From UBA1738 sp045658645 (GTDB lineage: Bacteria > Bacillota > Clostridia > UBA1381), in the NCBI GenBank assembly GCA_045658645.1, contig JAZOVJ010000052.1, positions 1 to 6,178 of the forward strand: a stretch of 6,178 bases of DNA, in the 5' to 3' direction. Shown here piece after piece: positions 1 through 5,810 of the stretch; within the stretch, counting starts at the first letter, position 1; every line of letters begins with the position of its first letter. The translations under genes and the position numbers were made by a program. The notes beneath the pieces are model-generated. The model saw only the letters and a program-made list of their open reading frames with translations, ran no database searches and was not told the origin of the DNA.

Positions 1-6
1 TTTTTA

Positions 7-297
7 TTAACCCTCTAATGCATCCTGCAACCACCAGGCTCCGATGTCAAACGCTTTGTAAAGGTTTTCTCTCTCACCTGAACGGTAGTTTGTACCCTTT
101 CCAAGCTCACCCGTGTTATCCTGAATATGGAACTTAACCTTTTTAGCAACCTGAATTCCGTTCACTTCTTCGCTTTCCACAATTTCAAGCACAAGAATAA
201 GTCTCTTTGAAAGGTCGCCGTAGTAAATTTTATTACCCTGTCTGTAAACAGGCTTATCTTTATATGTCAATACTTTCGCTTTCTTTGACGCTGCCAT
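7..297 (-). CDS. Conserved-looking small protein of unknown function (96 aa)
   Basis: I do not recognise this family and assign no function. The gene is very likely real: the ATG at 297 is preceded by a full AAGGAGG Shine-Dalgarno site (304-310) with a 6-nt spacer, and a good promoter lies just upstream. The 96-residue product has no signal peptide or membrane segment, so it should be cytoplasmic. Residues 1-9 are lysine-rich. Residues 10-60 look like alternating beta strands (TYKDKPVYRQGNKIYYGD, then the hydrophobic run LILVLEIV at 33-40, then VAKKVKFHIQD). Residues 76-94 look like an amphipathic helix with a WWL patch. No cysteines or obvious catalytic motif are present. It follows the nadK operon in the same direction but has its own promoter, so co-function with recN should not be assumed. 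The gene ends 6 bp from the window edge and its terminator is not visible. Confidence 0.8.
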   Translation of the reverse strand: MAASKKAKVLTYKDKPVYRQGNKIYYGDLSKRLILVLEIVESEEVNGIQVAKKVKFHIQDNTGELGKGTNYRSGERENLYKAFDIGAWWLQDALEG

Positions 298-338
298 AAT
301 TATCCTCCTTTTCCAAACAATCTAAATATGAATAACTT

Positions 339-367
339 ATTCTAACACACTTTTTCCGCTTTTTCAA
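339..367 (-). promoter_or_regulatory. Sigma-A-type promoter for the 96-aa gene
   Basis: Read on the minus strand there is a TTGAAA -35 box (362-367), a spacer of exactly 17 bp, and a TAGAAT -10 box (339-344). The -35 box begins only about 8 bp after the stop codon of the RseC-like gene. No terminator hairpin separates the two genes, so read-through from the upstream operon may add to this promoter. The predicted start near 332 gives a leader of about 35 nt. Confidence 0.7.
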
Positions 368-375
368 GTGTTTTT

Positions 376-780
376 TTATTCTGACACTATTTCCGTAACC
401 TCCGGCACAAGCTCTTCCTTTTTATACTTACCGTAAAAGCTGACCAAAAGCCACATCGCAGCACCTAAAACCAACCCCCAAACTGCCGATTCAAGCTCGC
501 TTTTCCCCAATCCATTGATGTAAGAAAAACCAAGGATAAAAGCCACAAGCGGCAGGATATACACCAAAAATGCCGAATACAGCACCTTTTTTGTGCCCAT
601 TTCAATTATTACGCTGTCCCCCGCTTTTGCACCCGCCAAATTCCTTGCAACAAAGGTGTGCTCACGTGATGAACAGGCAGCTTTACAGGTAGCGCAGTTT
701 TCGCCGCAGGCAGACTTTCTCATAACCGTGCAGGTGCAAAGCTCGCCTTCTGCCGACTTAACAACTCCCGTCTCTTTCAT
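376..780 (-). CDS. RseC/MucC-family (SoxR-reducing-system-like) membrane protein
   Basis: This 134-residue protein has the layout of the RseC/MucC family. A short cytosolic N-terminal domain carries a cysteine cluster (C15, C17, then C25-x3-C29-x2-C32-x3-C36), and two transmembrane helices follow at roughly 66-88 and 99-117, ending in a charged tail. In proteobacteria, family members help the Rsx/Rnf-type complex keep SoxR reduced or modulate the sigma-E anti-sigma factor. Neither SoxR nor sigma-E systems are evident here, so the cellular role is uncertain. The cysteines could bind a metal or Fe-S centre, but that is inference. The ATG (778-780) overlaps the recN TGA as ATGA, and an AAGGAG site sits inside the recN tail (792-797), so translation is probably coupled to recN. 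Family assignment is moderately sure; specific function is unknown. Confidence 0.75.
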   Translation of the reverse strand: MKETGVVKSAEGELCTCTVMRKSACGENCATCKAACSSREHTFVARNLAGAKAGDSVIIEMGTKKVLYSAFLVYILPLVAFILGFSYINGLGKSELESAVWGLVLGAAMWLLVSFYGKYKKEELVPEVTEIVSE

Positions 781-2408
781 ATTCCAAGCATCTCCTTTGC
801 GTGTTTTATGGCGGTTTCGGTTATGTTATCGCCGTCAATTATCCTTGCAAGCTCACTAACTCGCTCCTCCATTGAAAGCTCTCTTATCCTTGTAACCGTT
901 CTTTCGCCCTCTTCCTGCTTTTTAATCACGCAATGATTATCGGCAGTTGCGGCAAGCTGTGCCTGATGCGAAACGCATATAACCTGACGGCCTTTTGACA
1001 AAGCCGAAAGCTTTTTCGCAATTTTCTGTGCCGCACTTCCCGAAACACCTGTGTCGATTTCGTCAAATATCATAGTATCAATTCCATCATTTATTATGGA
1101 CTTGATTGCCAGCATTACTCGTGAAAGTTCACCGCCCGATGCAATCTGCACAAGCGGTTTCAACGGCTCGCCGGGGTTTGGTGAAATCATAAATTCCACG
1201 CTGTTTGCACCCTTTTTGTCAAATTCACATTCATTTATGAAAATCTCAAACTTCACCTTTGGCATATCAAGGTCAGAAAGTGCAGTTTCAATTTCCTTTT
1301 GCAGTCTTTTTGCTCCCTCACGTCTTTGGTTTGTCAGTTCCTTTGCCGCCTTTTCAAGCTTTTTGTTTATGCTTTCAAGCTCTATGCCAAGTCCTGATAC
1401 CGCTTCATCAGCATTTTCCAAGACTTCAAGCTCCTCCTGTGCTTTTTTCAGATACTCAATTGCGGAGCTTTCGCTTCCGCCGTATTTTCTCTCAAGCTTT
1501 GTGATTGTGTCAAGACGCTGCTCCATATCGTTAAGCACCTGCTCGTCATATTCAACTCCGTCTAAAATACCCTTAAGCTCATGAACCAGGTCCTCAATCT
1601 CATACTGAATATCGGTTATTTTTGAGGCAATTTCGTCAATTTTTCCGTCAATTCCCGAAATCTTAGAAAGTCCTGCCGATGCAACACTGACGCTATCATA
1701 AGCGGAATTGTCCTCATAAAGCGCACTGTACGCCTCACTTATTGCACCCACAATTTTTTCCGCATTCTCTATTATAACCTTTTCGCTCTGTATTTCCGCT
1801 TTTTCGCCGTCCCTCAATTCTGCAGAAGAAAGCTCCAAAACCTGATACCTTAAAAGGTCAATTCGTGAAAGACGTTCCTCCTCGTTCTTGGAAAGTGCCT
1901 CTATTTTCTTCAAAATTTCTCTGCGTTTTGAATACAAATCCACATATTCCGACAGGTCAATTTTCGCATATCCGTCAAGAAAATCAATGTGTTTAGATGG
2001 TGTTAATAGTGCCTGATTATCCTGTTGTCCGTGTATATTTATAAGCTCCGCACCGATTTCACGAAGCACGTTCTGCGGCACCATTGAGCCATTTATTCTG
2101 CACACACTTTTTCCGTCAGCACTAAGGCTTCTTGAAACAACAAGCTCGTCACACACCTCAATACCGTTTTCCTCAAGAATTGCATTAAGACTGTCGCCTA
2201 TCGAAAAAAGACCTTGAACGCTTGCCTTTTCCTCGCCATAACGGACAAGGTTTTTGCCGCCACGGGCACCCAAAAGAAGATTGACAGCGTCTATAATAAT
2301 AGACTTACCCGCTCCCGTTTCACCGGTCAGCACCGTCATTCCCTCTTTTACTTCTATATTAAGCTTTTCTATCAAGGCTATGTTTTTAATATCAAGTCCT
2401 AATAACAT
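777..2408 (-). CDS. recN: DNA repair protein RecN
   Basis: RecN is an SMC-like ATPase that acts early in double-strand-break repair, gathering at breaks and assisting RecA-dependent recombination. At 543 residues this copy is about the usual length and looks complete. The start MLLGLDIKNIALIEKL is the typical RecN N-terminus. Walker A is GETGAGKS at 29-36, and the family's HGQQ Q-loop segment is at 126-129. A long heptad-rich coiled-coil region spans about 155-370 and includes the RecN-type RLDTITKLERKYG stretch (298-310). The ABC signature SGGELSR is at 424-430, Walker B TMIFDE is at 445-450 with catalytic E450, and the H-loop histidine is H481. An AAAGGAA site (2414-2420) precedes the ATG by 5 nt. 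It follows argR after 28 bp in the operon, a common Firmicute arrangement, and overlaps the next gene by 4 bp. No LexA box is seen directly upstream. Confidence 0.97.
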   Translation of the reverse strand: MLLGLDIKNIALIEKLNIEVKEGMTVLTGETGAGKSIIIDAVNLLLGARGGKNLVRYGEEKASVQGLFSIGDSLNAILEENGIEVCDELVVSRSLSADGKSVCRINGSMVPQNVLREIGAELINIHGQQDNQALLTPSKHIDFLDGYAKIDLSEYVDLYSKRREILKKIEALSKNEEERLSRIDLLRYQVLELSSAELRDGEKAEIQSEKVIIENAEKIVGAISEAYSALYEDNSAYDSVSVASAGLSKISGIDGKIDEIASKITDIQYEIEDLVHELKGILDGVEYDEQVLNDMEQRLDTITKLERKYGGSESSAIEYLKKAQEELEVLENADEAVSGLGIELESINKKLEKAAKELTNQRREGAKRLQKEIETALSDLDMPKVKFEIFINECEFDKKGANSVEFMISPNPGEPLKPLVQIASGGELSRVMLAIKSIINDGIDTMIFDEIDTGVSGSAAQKIAKKLSALSKGRQVICVSHQAQLAATADNHCVIKKQEEGERTVTRIRELSMEERVSELARIIDGDNITETAIKHAKEMLGI

Positions 2409-2436
2409 AACTGTTCCTTTCTAAAAAAGGTCAAAA

Positions 2437-2892
2437 TCACTCTTTTCCAAAAAATATCTGTCTTAATTTAATCACCATATGCTCCGCTTTTTCAGGGTTC
2501 TGGGCAATAACCAAAATAGTGTCGTCACCCGCAATAGTGCCAATCATCTCGTTAGCCAGAAATGTGTCAAGTGACGCCGCAACGGCATTCGCCATACCGG
2601 AATGTGTCTTTACCACAACGGTATGCATGGCTGCCTGAATATTCAGAACACTTCTTGAGAATATAGACAAATTCTCACGGTTATCGTGTTTTTCCTTTTT
2701 GGTGACAGCATACTTGTATGCACCGTCAGAAAGCGGAATTTTAATAAGCCCAAGTTCTTTTATGTCACGGGAAACAGTTGCCTGGGTTACCATAAACCCT
2801 GCATCTTTCAAGGCTTTAGTCAACTGTTCCTGAGTTTTAACGTCCTTTTCGGTTATTATACTCAAAATTTTTGAATGTCTTTTCTGTTTCAT
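2437..2892 (-). CDS. argR: Arginine repressor ArgR/AhrC
   Basis: ArgR is an arginine-sensing regulator that represses arginine biosynthesis and, in Bacilli, activates catabolism. In known members it acts as a hexamer. The 151-residue length is standard. Residues 1-60 form the winged helix-turn-helix, with the family recognition segment QATVSRDIKELGLIK at 37-51 (S41, R42). Residues 80-150 form the oligomerisation and arginine-binding domain, with the diagnostic GTIAGDDTI at 118-126, whose aspartate pair (D123, D124) contacts the ligand. The ATG is preceded by AGGAG (2901-2905) at an 8-nt spacing, and the gene starts 16 bp after nadK. Linkage of argR to recN is a long-known Firmicute pattern with no obvious arginine logic. 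I saw no convincing ARG box near the operon promoter, so autoregulation is not supported. Confidence 0.96.
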   Translation of the reverse strand: MKQKRHSKILSIITEKDVKTQEQLTKALKDAGFMVTQATVSRDIKELGLIKIPLSDGAYKYAVTKKEKHDNRENLSIFSRSVLNIQAAMHTVVVKTHSGMANAVAASLDTFLANEMIGTIAGDDTILVIAQNPEKAEHMVIKLRQIFFGKE

Positions 2893-2908
2893 TTAATTCA
2901 CTCCTGCA

Positions 2909-3730
2909 TCAAAGTTTTGCCATCATTGTATGGTAAAACGACTGTTTTCCCAATTTGATTGTATTGAATGTGCGTTTTGCACGTCTGACCGTTACAGTTT
3001 CGCCCGAATTGATTACACTTTTATCCATTCCGTCCACCGCAATTCTTGCACTCTTTCCGCCTTTTTCGTTAAGTTTCAGGCTTATGTCTTTAAACTGTGG
3101 CATAAGCATTGGCCTTGCAGACAAGGTGTGCGCACAAATCGGGGTTGCAATAAACAGGCTCATTGCAGGGTCTGCAACAGGTCCGCCTGCTGACAGAGAG
3201 TATCCTGTTGAGCCGGTAGGCGTTGAGATAATGATGCCGTCCGACATATATTCGCTGACCTTACTTCCGCCTGCGCAAATCTCGGTTTCTATCATCGGTG
3301 CATCGTTCTTGTAAATCACAAGGTCATTTAATGCAACGTATGAATCTCCTGACTCAAGGATAATTTCCATCATCATACGCTCTTCAACAGTAAAATCATC
3401 CGCCAAAAGCCTTGCACAAGCAGTTTCTATATCGTCCGTTTCAACCTCTGTCAAAAATCCCACTTTCCCAAGGTTTATGCCCATAACAGGAATGGCTTTT
3501 GCAGAGGCAGGTTCTGCAACCCTTATCATCGTTCCGTCACCGCCCAGAACGATTGCTGCATCGCAACCCGAAAAAACGTCACCCGAAACAAACTCTGCCG
3601 AAACTCCGTCTATGCGGTCTTTTTCCTGCATAAAAACCTGCGCCTTCCCGTCAAGATAATTAAGAAGTCGCTTTGTGTAGATATATTCTGTATCCTTTGT
3701 ATAGTTTGGAATAACTGCAATTTTTTTCAC
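2909..3730 (-). CDS. nadK: NAD kinase
   Basis: NAD kinase phosphorylates NAD+ at the 2'-hydroxyl to make NADP+, using ATP or polyphosphate, in the cytosol. The family motifs are all present in a 273-residue product: GGDGT at 63-67 (D65 is the proposed general base), GINLGKVGFL at 84-93, NDLV at 135-138, the glycine-rich nucleotide-binding stretch SDGIIISTPTGSTGYS at 163-178 followed by AGGP, and near the C-terminus ICAHTLSARP. I chose the GTG at 3728-3730. An AAAGGAG site lies 9 nt upstream, and MKKIAVIPN is the typical NAD kinase N-terminus. A longer in-frame reading from a TTG at 3772 would begin upstream of the predicted transcription start. It is the first gene of the nadK-argR-recN-RseC operon. 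Confidence 0.96.
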   Translation of the reverse strand: MKKIAVIPNYTKDTEYIYTKRLLNYLDGKAQVFMQEKDRIDGVSAEFVSGDVFSGCDAAIVLGGDGTMIRVAEPASAKAIPVMGINLGKVGFLTEVETDDIETACARLLADDFTVEERMMMEIILESGDSYVALNDLVIYKNDAPMIETEICAGGSKVSEYMSDGIIISTPTGSTGYSLSAGGPVADPAMSLFIATPICAHTLSARPMLMPQFKDISLKLNEKGGKSARIAVDGMDKSVINSGETVTVRRAKRTFNTIKLGKQSFYHTMMAKL

Positions 3731-3739
3731 AGCATACCG

Positions 3740-3746
3740 CTCCTTT
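3740..3746 (-). promoter_or_regulatory. Shine-Dalgarno site that fixes the nadK start
   Basis: AAAGGAG on the minus strand lies 9 nt before the GTG at 3730. It sits inside the longer open frame that begins at a TTG (3772), so the GTG is the supported start and the 14 extra residues are an artefact. Confidence 0.85.
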
Positions 3747-3763
3747 AATGCATATTTATACAC

Positions 3764-3792
3764 ATTATACAATATTTTTTATAAAATTTCAA
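3764..3792 (-). promoter_or_regulatory. Promoter of the nadK-argR-recN operon
   Basis: On the minus strand there is a TTGAAA -35 box (3787-3792), a 17-bp A/T-rich spacer, and a perfect TATAAT -10 box (3764-3769). The predicted start near 3757 gives a 5' leader of roughly 27 nt ending at the nadK GTG. It is divergent from the promoter at 3810-3838; the two -35 boxes are only 17 bp apart, so the two polymerases may compete. Confidence 0.8.
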
Positions 3793-3804
3793 GTGTTGTA
3801 TAAT
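3764..3804. repeat. Inverted repeat in the divergent promoter region (possible operator)
   Basis: ATTATACAA at 3764-3772 and its exact reverse complement TTGTATAAT at 3796-3804 form a 9-bp inverted repeat. Arm centres are 32 bp apart, about three helical turns. The left arm covers the nadK -10 box, and the right arm lies between the two divergent -35 boxes. This could be a paired operator, but both arms contain a TATAAT-like core in AT-rich DNA, so chance or a second weak -10 is also possible. Confidence 0.35.
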
Positions 3805-3809
3805 TTTTT

Positions 3810-3838
3810 TTGACAAATAGTATATGTTTGATTATAAT
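3810..3838 (+). promoter_or_regulatory. Perfect-consensus promoter for the HAD phosphatase gene
   Basis: TTGACA (3810-3815), exactly 17 bp, then TATAAT (3833-3838) match the sigma-A consensus at all twelve positions. The predicted start near 3845 leaves a leader of about 30 nt containing an AAAGGA site. Such a strong core promoter before a housekeeping phosphatase hints at either high expression or an added repressor. Confidence 0.85.
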
Positions 3839-3874
3839 AATATGAAGAAAACAGACGAAAAGGATTGATATAAT

Positions 3875-4528
3875 ATGACAAAACTATGTATTTTTGATTT
3901 GGACGGAACCTTGATGAACACCATTCCGGCAATATCACATTTTGGTAATGAAGCCCTTAAAAAATTCGGTTTTCCTGAAATTACACCGGACAGATATAAG
4001 CTTTTGGTCGGCAATGGACGTGACCTTTTAATTCACAGAATGCTTGCAGAGTTTGACAGTGATACAGATGAAAACTTTGAAAATGTCGGCAGGGCATACG
4101 ATGCGGGTTATGAAGCAGACCCTCTTTATAAAACCGCCCCGTATGATGGAATTCTGGATTTGCTTGATACCTTAAAGGAAAAGGGCTTAACCCTTGCAGT
4201 TTTATCAAATAAACCGGATAACGTAACACAGGACGTTGTCCGCCTGTTCTTCGGCGACCGCTTTGATGTTATAGCAGGTCAGAAGCCTGGCGTTGCTCCA
4301 AAGCCGGACCCTGCCGGTGTGTATGCTATTTTGGATGAGCTTGGCATAACCGCCGAGGAAAGCTTCTTTATCGGTGACACTTATGTGGACATTTCCACCG
4401 GCAAAAATGCAGGCATCGAGTCTATCGGCGTGCTGTGGGGATTTCGCGATGAGGCCGAGTTAAAAGGCGCCGGAGCAGACCATATCGTGTCCCATCCATC
4501 AGAAATTTTAGACATAATTTTGAAATAG
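3875..4528 (+). CDS. HAD-superfamily hydrolase, phosphoglycolate phosphatase type
   Basis: This 217-residue cytosolic protein has all four HAD motifs: I, FDLDGT at 7-12 (nucleophile D8, acid/base D10); II, LSNKPD with S111; III, K143 in PKPDP; and IV, FIGDTYVDI with D168 and D172 binding Mg2+. Between motifs I and II is a helical C1 cap (about 15-85), as in Gph and PgmB-like enzymes. The length and the SNKP/GDTYVDI wording resemble phosphoglycolate phosphatases, which remove 2-phosphoglycolate arising from DNA repair, but related enzymes act on pyrophosphate or sugar phosphates, so the substrate is not settled. The ATG follows an AAAGGA site with about 10 nt between. The gene is monocistronic by appearance, divergent from nadK, and has no strong terminator after it, so some read-through into rplM is possible. 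Confidence 0.88.
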   Translation: MTKLCIFDLDGTLMNTIPAISHFGNEALKKFGFPEITPDRYKLLVGNGRDLLIHRMLAEFDSDTDENFENVGRAYDAGYEADPLYKTAPYDGILDLLDTLKEKGLTLAVLSNKPDNVTQDVVRLFFGDRFDVIAGQKPGVAPKPDPAGVYAILDELGITAEESFFIGDTYVDISTGKNAGIESIGVLWGFRDEAELKGAGADHIVSHPSEILDIILK

Positions 4529-4535
4529 AGATTTA

Positions 4536-4566
4536 GAAAAACGAAGAAAAACGAAGAAAAACGAAG
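4536..4566 (+). repeat. Three tandem copies of a 10-bp unit
   Basis: The unit GAAAAACGAA occurs three times without interruption (4536-4545, 4546-4555, 4556-4565), followed by one further G. It begins 7 bp after the stop codon of the phosphatase gene. A 7-bp A/T-only inverted repeat follows (4568-4574 with 4579-4585), which would be only a weak hairpin. The array is probably slippage-derived; I see no clear function. Confidence 0.85.
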
Positions 4567-4613
4567 CATTTTAAAGCATTAAAATTGTATTTTAAAAAAG
4601 TTTCGAAAAAGTG

Positions 4614-4642
4614 TTGACTTTATTTTAAGCTTGTAGTACAAT
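4614..4642 (+). promoter_or_regulatory. Promoter of the rplM-rpsI operon
   Basis: TTGACT (4614-4619), a 17-bp spacer and TACAAT (4637-4642) form a good sigma-A-type promoter. The A-rich DNA upstream (4581-4610) could act as an UP element, as expected for a ribosomal protein operon. The predicted start near 4649 begins the leader described next. Confidence 0.8.
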
Positions 4643-4649
4643 AGCAAAT

Positions 4650-4701
4650 GTTGGTCCGTGCCTATGGCACAGACGGTAGTTTAATCGTTATATTAAGGAG
4701 G
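4650..4701 (+). promoter_or_regulatory. Structured leader of rplM, consistent with the L13 autoregulatory leader
   Basis: Two short hairpins fill the region between the predicted start and the ATG. The first is GUC (4654-4656) with GAC (4672-4674), a C/A mismatch, then GUGCC (4658-4662) with GGCAC (4666-4670) around a UAU loop. The second pairs UUUAAU (4680-4685) with AUUAAG (4692-4697). Its 3' arm overlaps the AAGGAGG Shine-Dalgarno site (4695-4701), so it can partly mask ribosome entry. Low-GC Gram-positive rplM-rpsI operons are known to carry a short L13 leader thought to mediate feedback by a ribosomal protein. Position and size fit that element, but I have not matched it to a covariance model. 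Confidence 0.65.
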
Positions 4702-4709
4702 TAAATTCA

Positions 4710-5147
4710 ATGAGCAGCTATATGCAGAAACCGGAACAGGTTGAAAGAAAATGGTATATCATTGATGCAGCAGGTAAGTCACTAGGTAGAGTGGCAGCAA
4801 CTGCAGCAAGTATCTTAAGAGGTAAGCACTTACCTACATTCACACCACACGTTGACTGTGGCGATCACGTAATTATTCTAAACGCAGAACAGGTTGTTTT
4901 GACAGGTAACAAGCTAAACCAGAAGGTTCGTTACTATCACACAGGCTGGGTAGGCGGAATTAAGGAAATCCACTACAATAAGCTTATGGCAGAAAATCCT
5001 GAAAAGGCTGTTATGTACGCAGTTAAGGGTATGCTTCCAAACAACACAATCGGAAGAACAGCTCTTACAAGACTTCGTGTTTACAAGGGCGCAGAGCATG
5101 AGCAGCAAGCTCAGAAGCCTGAAGCTTGGACACAGGAAATTAAGTAA
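4710..5147 (+). CDS. rplM: 50S ribosomal protein L13
   Basis: L13 is an early-assembling protein of the large ribosomal subunit that binds 23S rRNA. The 145-residue length is typical and the protein looks complete. Recognisable segments are KWYIIDAAGKSLGRVAA (14-30), GDHVIILNAEQVVLTGNK (51-68), and the L13 signature region AVKGMLPNNTIGR (104-116) followed by RLRVYKGAEHEQQAQKP (121-137). The ATG has an ideal AAGGAGG at 8 nt. It is the first gene of the canonical L13-S9 operon; the AAGGAGG site of rpsI overlaps its TAA stop, which favours translational coupling. No truA or ABC-transporter genes precede it here, unlike the Bacillus arrangement. Confidence 0.98.
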   Translation: MSSYMQKPEQVERKWYIIDAAGKSLGRVAATAASILRGKHLPTFTPHVDCGDHVIILNAEQVVLTGNKLNQKVRYYHTGWVGGIKEIHYNKLMAENPEKAVMYAVKGMLPNNTIGRTALTRLRVYKGAEHEQQAQKPEAWTQEIK

Positions 5148-5161
5148 GGAGGATTTTTGAA

Positions 5162-5557
5162 ATGGCTAAAGAACAGTATTTCGGTACAGGTAGAAGAAAG
5201 TCTTCTGTTGCAAGAGTAATCCTTGTACCTGGTAACGGTAAAATAACAATCAATAAAAGAGACATTGACGAATACTTTGGTCTTGAAACACTAAAGCTTA
5301 TCGTTCGTCAGCCACTGGCTCTAACAAAGACAGAAGCTAAGTTTGACGTTCTTGTAAACGTTGAAGGCGGCGGATTTACTGGTCAGGCTGGTGCTATCCG
5401 TCACGGTATCGCAAGAGCTCTTCTTGAAGTTGATACAGACGCATACAGAGCAGACCTTAAGGCTGCAGGTTACCTAACACGTGACTCAAGAATGAAGGAA
5501 AGAAAGAAGTACGGATTGAAGGGCGCTCGTCGTGCACCACAGTTCAGCAAAAGATAA
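5162..5557 (+). CDS. rpsI: 30S ribosomal protein S9
   Basis: S9 sits in the head of the small ribosomal subunit, and its basic C-terminal tail reaches the P-site tRNA. The 131-residue product has the family's GTGRRKSSVARV start (8-19), the GGGFTGQAGAIRHGIARAL segment (69-87), the basic RMKERKKYGLKGARRAPQ stretch (110-127) and the terminal SKR with the universally conserved Lys-Arg ending. The AAGGAGG site (5146-5152) overlaps the rplM stop codon and lies 9 nt before the ATG, so L13 and S9 should be made in step. A strong terminator follows 16 bp after the stop. Confidence 0.98.
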   Translation: MAKEQYFGTGRRKSSVARVILVPGNGKITINKRDIDEYFGLETLKLIVRQPLALTKTEAKFDVLVNVEGGGFTGQAGAIRHGIARALLEVDTDAYRADLKAAGYLTRDSRMKERKKYGLKGARRAPQFSKR

Positions 5558-5573
5558 TATTATTATCGAATTC

Positions 5574-5605
5574 AAAATCCCACAACTTTGGTTGTGGGAT
5601 TTTTT
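5574..5605 (+). terminator. Intrinsic terminator of rplM-rpsI
   Basis: The arm TCCCACAAC (5578-5586) pairs with GTTGTGGGA (5591-5599) around a 4-nt loop. Flanking A and T runs extend the stem to 13 bp (5574-5586 with 5591-5603), and six T residues end at 5605. This is a textbook Rho-independent terminator that separates the ribosomal operon from the RNA element downstream. Confidence 0.95.
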
Positions 5606-5643
5606 GTTGTTTAGTACCGAATTTAAAAAATATGAAAATAATA

Positions 5644-5672
5644 TTGTATTTTTCTTTAAGCTGTGGTATCAT
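5644..5672 (+). promoter_or_regulatory. Promoter of the structured RNA / 84-aa gene
   Basis: TTGTAT (5644-5649), a 17-bp spacer and TATCAT (5667-5672) form a plausible sigma-A promoter. The A/T-rich stretch upstream (5618-5643) resembles an UP element. The predicted start, about 7 nt after the -10 box, falls at 5679, which coincides with the base of the long stem starting at 5678. That agreement supports both the promoter and the RNA. Confidence 0.65.
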
Positions 5673-5677
5673 AACTA

Positions 5678-5789
5678 TTGCAAGTAATAATTTAAGAACA
5701 GTGTTAAGCTACATACTCCCCCAACCTGCAAAAAATGCAGGCTCCGTTTTGGGTGTGTGGTTTTCACTGCTTAAAATTATTACTTGCAA
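5678..5789 (+). ncRNA. Long structured RNA hairpin: leader of the 84-aa gene or 6S-like RNA
   Basis: The closing stem has 16 perfect base pairs (5678-5693 with 5774-5789), a bulged A5773, three more pairs (5694-5696 with 5770-5772), an AA bulge (5697-5698), and CAGUG/CACUG (5699-5703 with 5765-5769), 24 pairs in all. An asymmetric bubble follows (5704-5711 against 5760-5764). Above it are CAUAC/GUGUG (5712-5716 with 5755-5759), CCCAA/UUGGG (5720-5724 with 5749-5753), a 7-nt one-sided loop, and an apical CCUGCA/UGCAGG hairpin (5725-5730 with 5736-5741) with an A5 loop. With the terminator tail the transcript would be about 158 nt. Because a terminator and then a gene follow immediately, I favour a cis-regulatory leader. 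The stem-bubble-stem form also resembles 6S RNA. I recognise no known riboswitch core. Confidence 0.72.
5706..5715 (+). promoter_or_regulatory. Candidate anti-terminator segment
   Basis: AAGCUACAUA at 5706-5715 can pair over ten consecutive positions, one of them G-U, with UGUGUAGCUU at 5811-5820, which is the terminator's 5' arm plus two loop bases. It nearly copies the terminator's own 3' arm (GCUACACA, 5823-5830). Pairing would prevent the terminator and break only the CAUAC/GUGUG helix of the upstream structure, making a pseudoknot if the closing stem stays intact. This is inferred from complementarity alone. Confidence 0.5.
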
Positions 5790-5810
5790 GTTTGGAGCTA
5801 TGCGTTTTTA

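Noticed and set aside
1051..1584. 177-codon plus-strand open frame opposite recN
   Set aside because: It is antisense to a clear recN, has a low-complexity serine/phenylalanine-rich product, and lacks a Shine-Dalgarno site.
2955..3314. 119-codon plus-strand open frame opposite nadK
   Set aside because: It is antisense to conserved NAD kinase motifs, with no ribosome site and no promoter.
3842..3868. Eight-codon upstream frame (MKKTDEKD) before the phosphatase gene, considered as a leader peptide
   Set aside because: Its ATG lies at or before the predicted transcription start, it has no ribosome site, and it lacks any run of regulatory codons.
4568..4585. Terminator for the phosphatase gene
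   Set aside because: The inverted repeat is only 7 A/T pairs with no following T-run of useful length, too weak to call.
5749..5777. Second promoter inside the RNA (TTGGGT, 17 bp, TAAAAT)
   Set aside because: The boxes are imperfect and lie within conserved-looking helices. Any transcript from it would still meet the terminator at 5811-5836, so it would not explain expression of the 84-aa gene.
5678..5789. Non-autonomous inverted-repeat element (MITE)
   Set aside because: The arms resemble terminal inverted repeats, but the flanks (AACTA left, GTTTG right) show no target duplication. A promoter is aligned with the left end and the interior folds into further helices.
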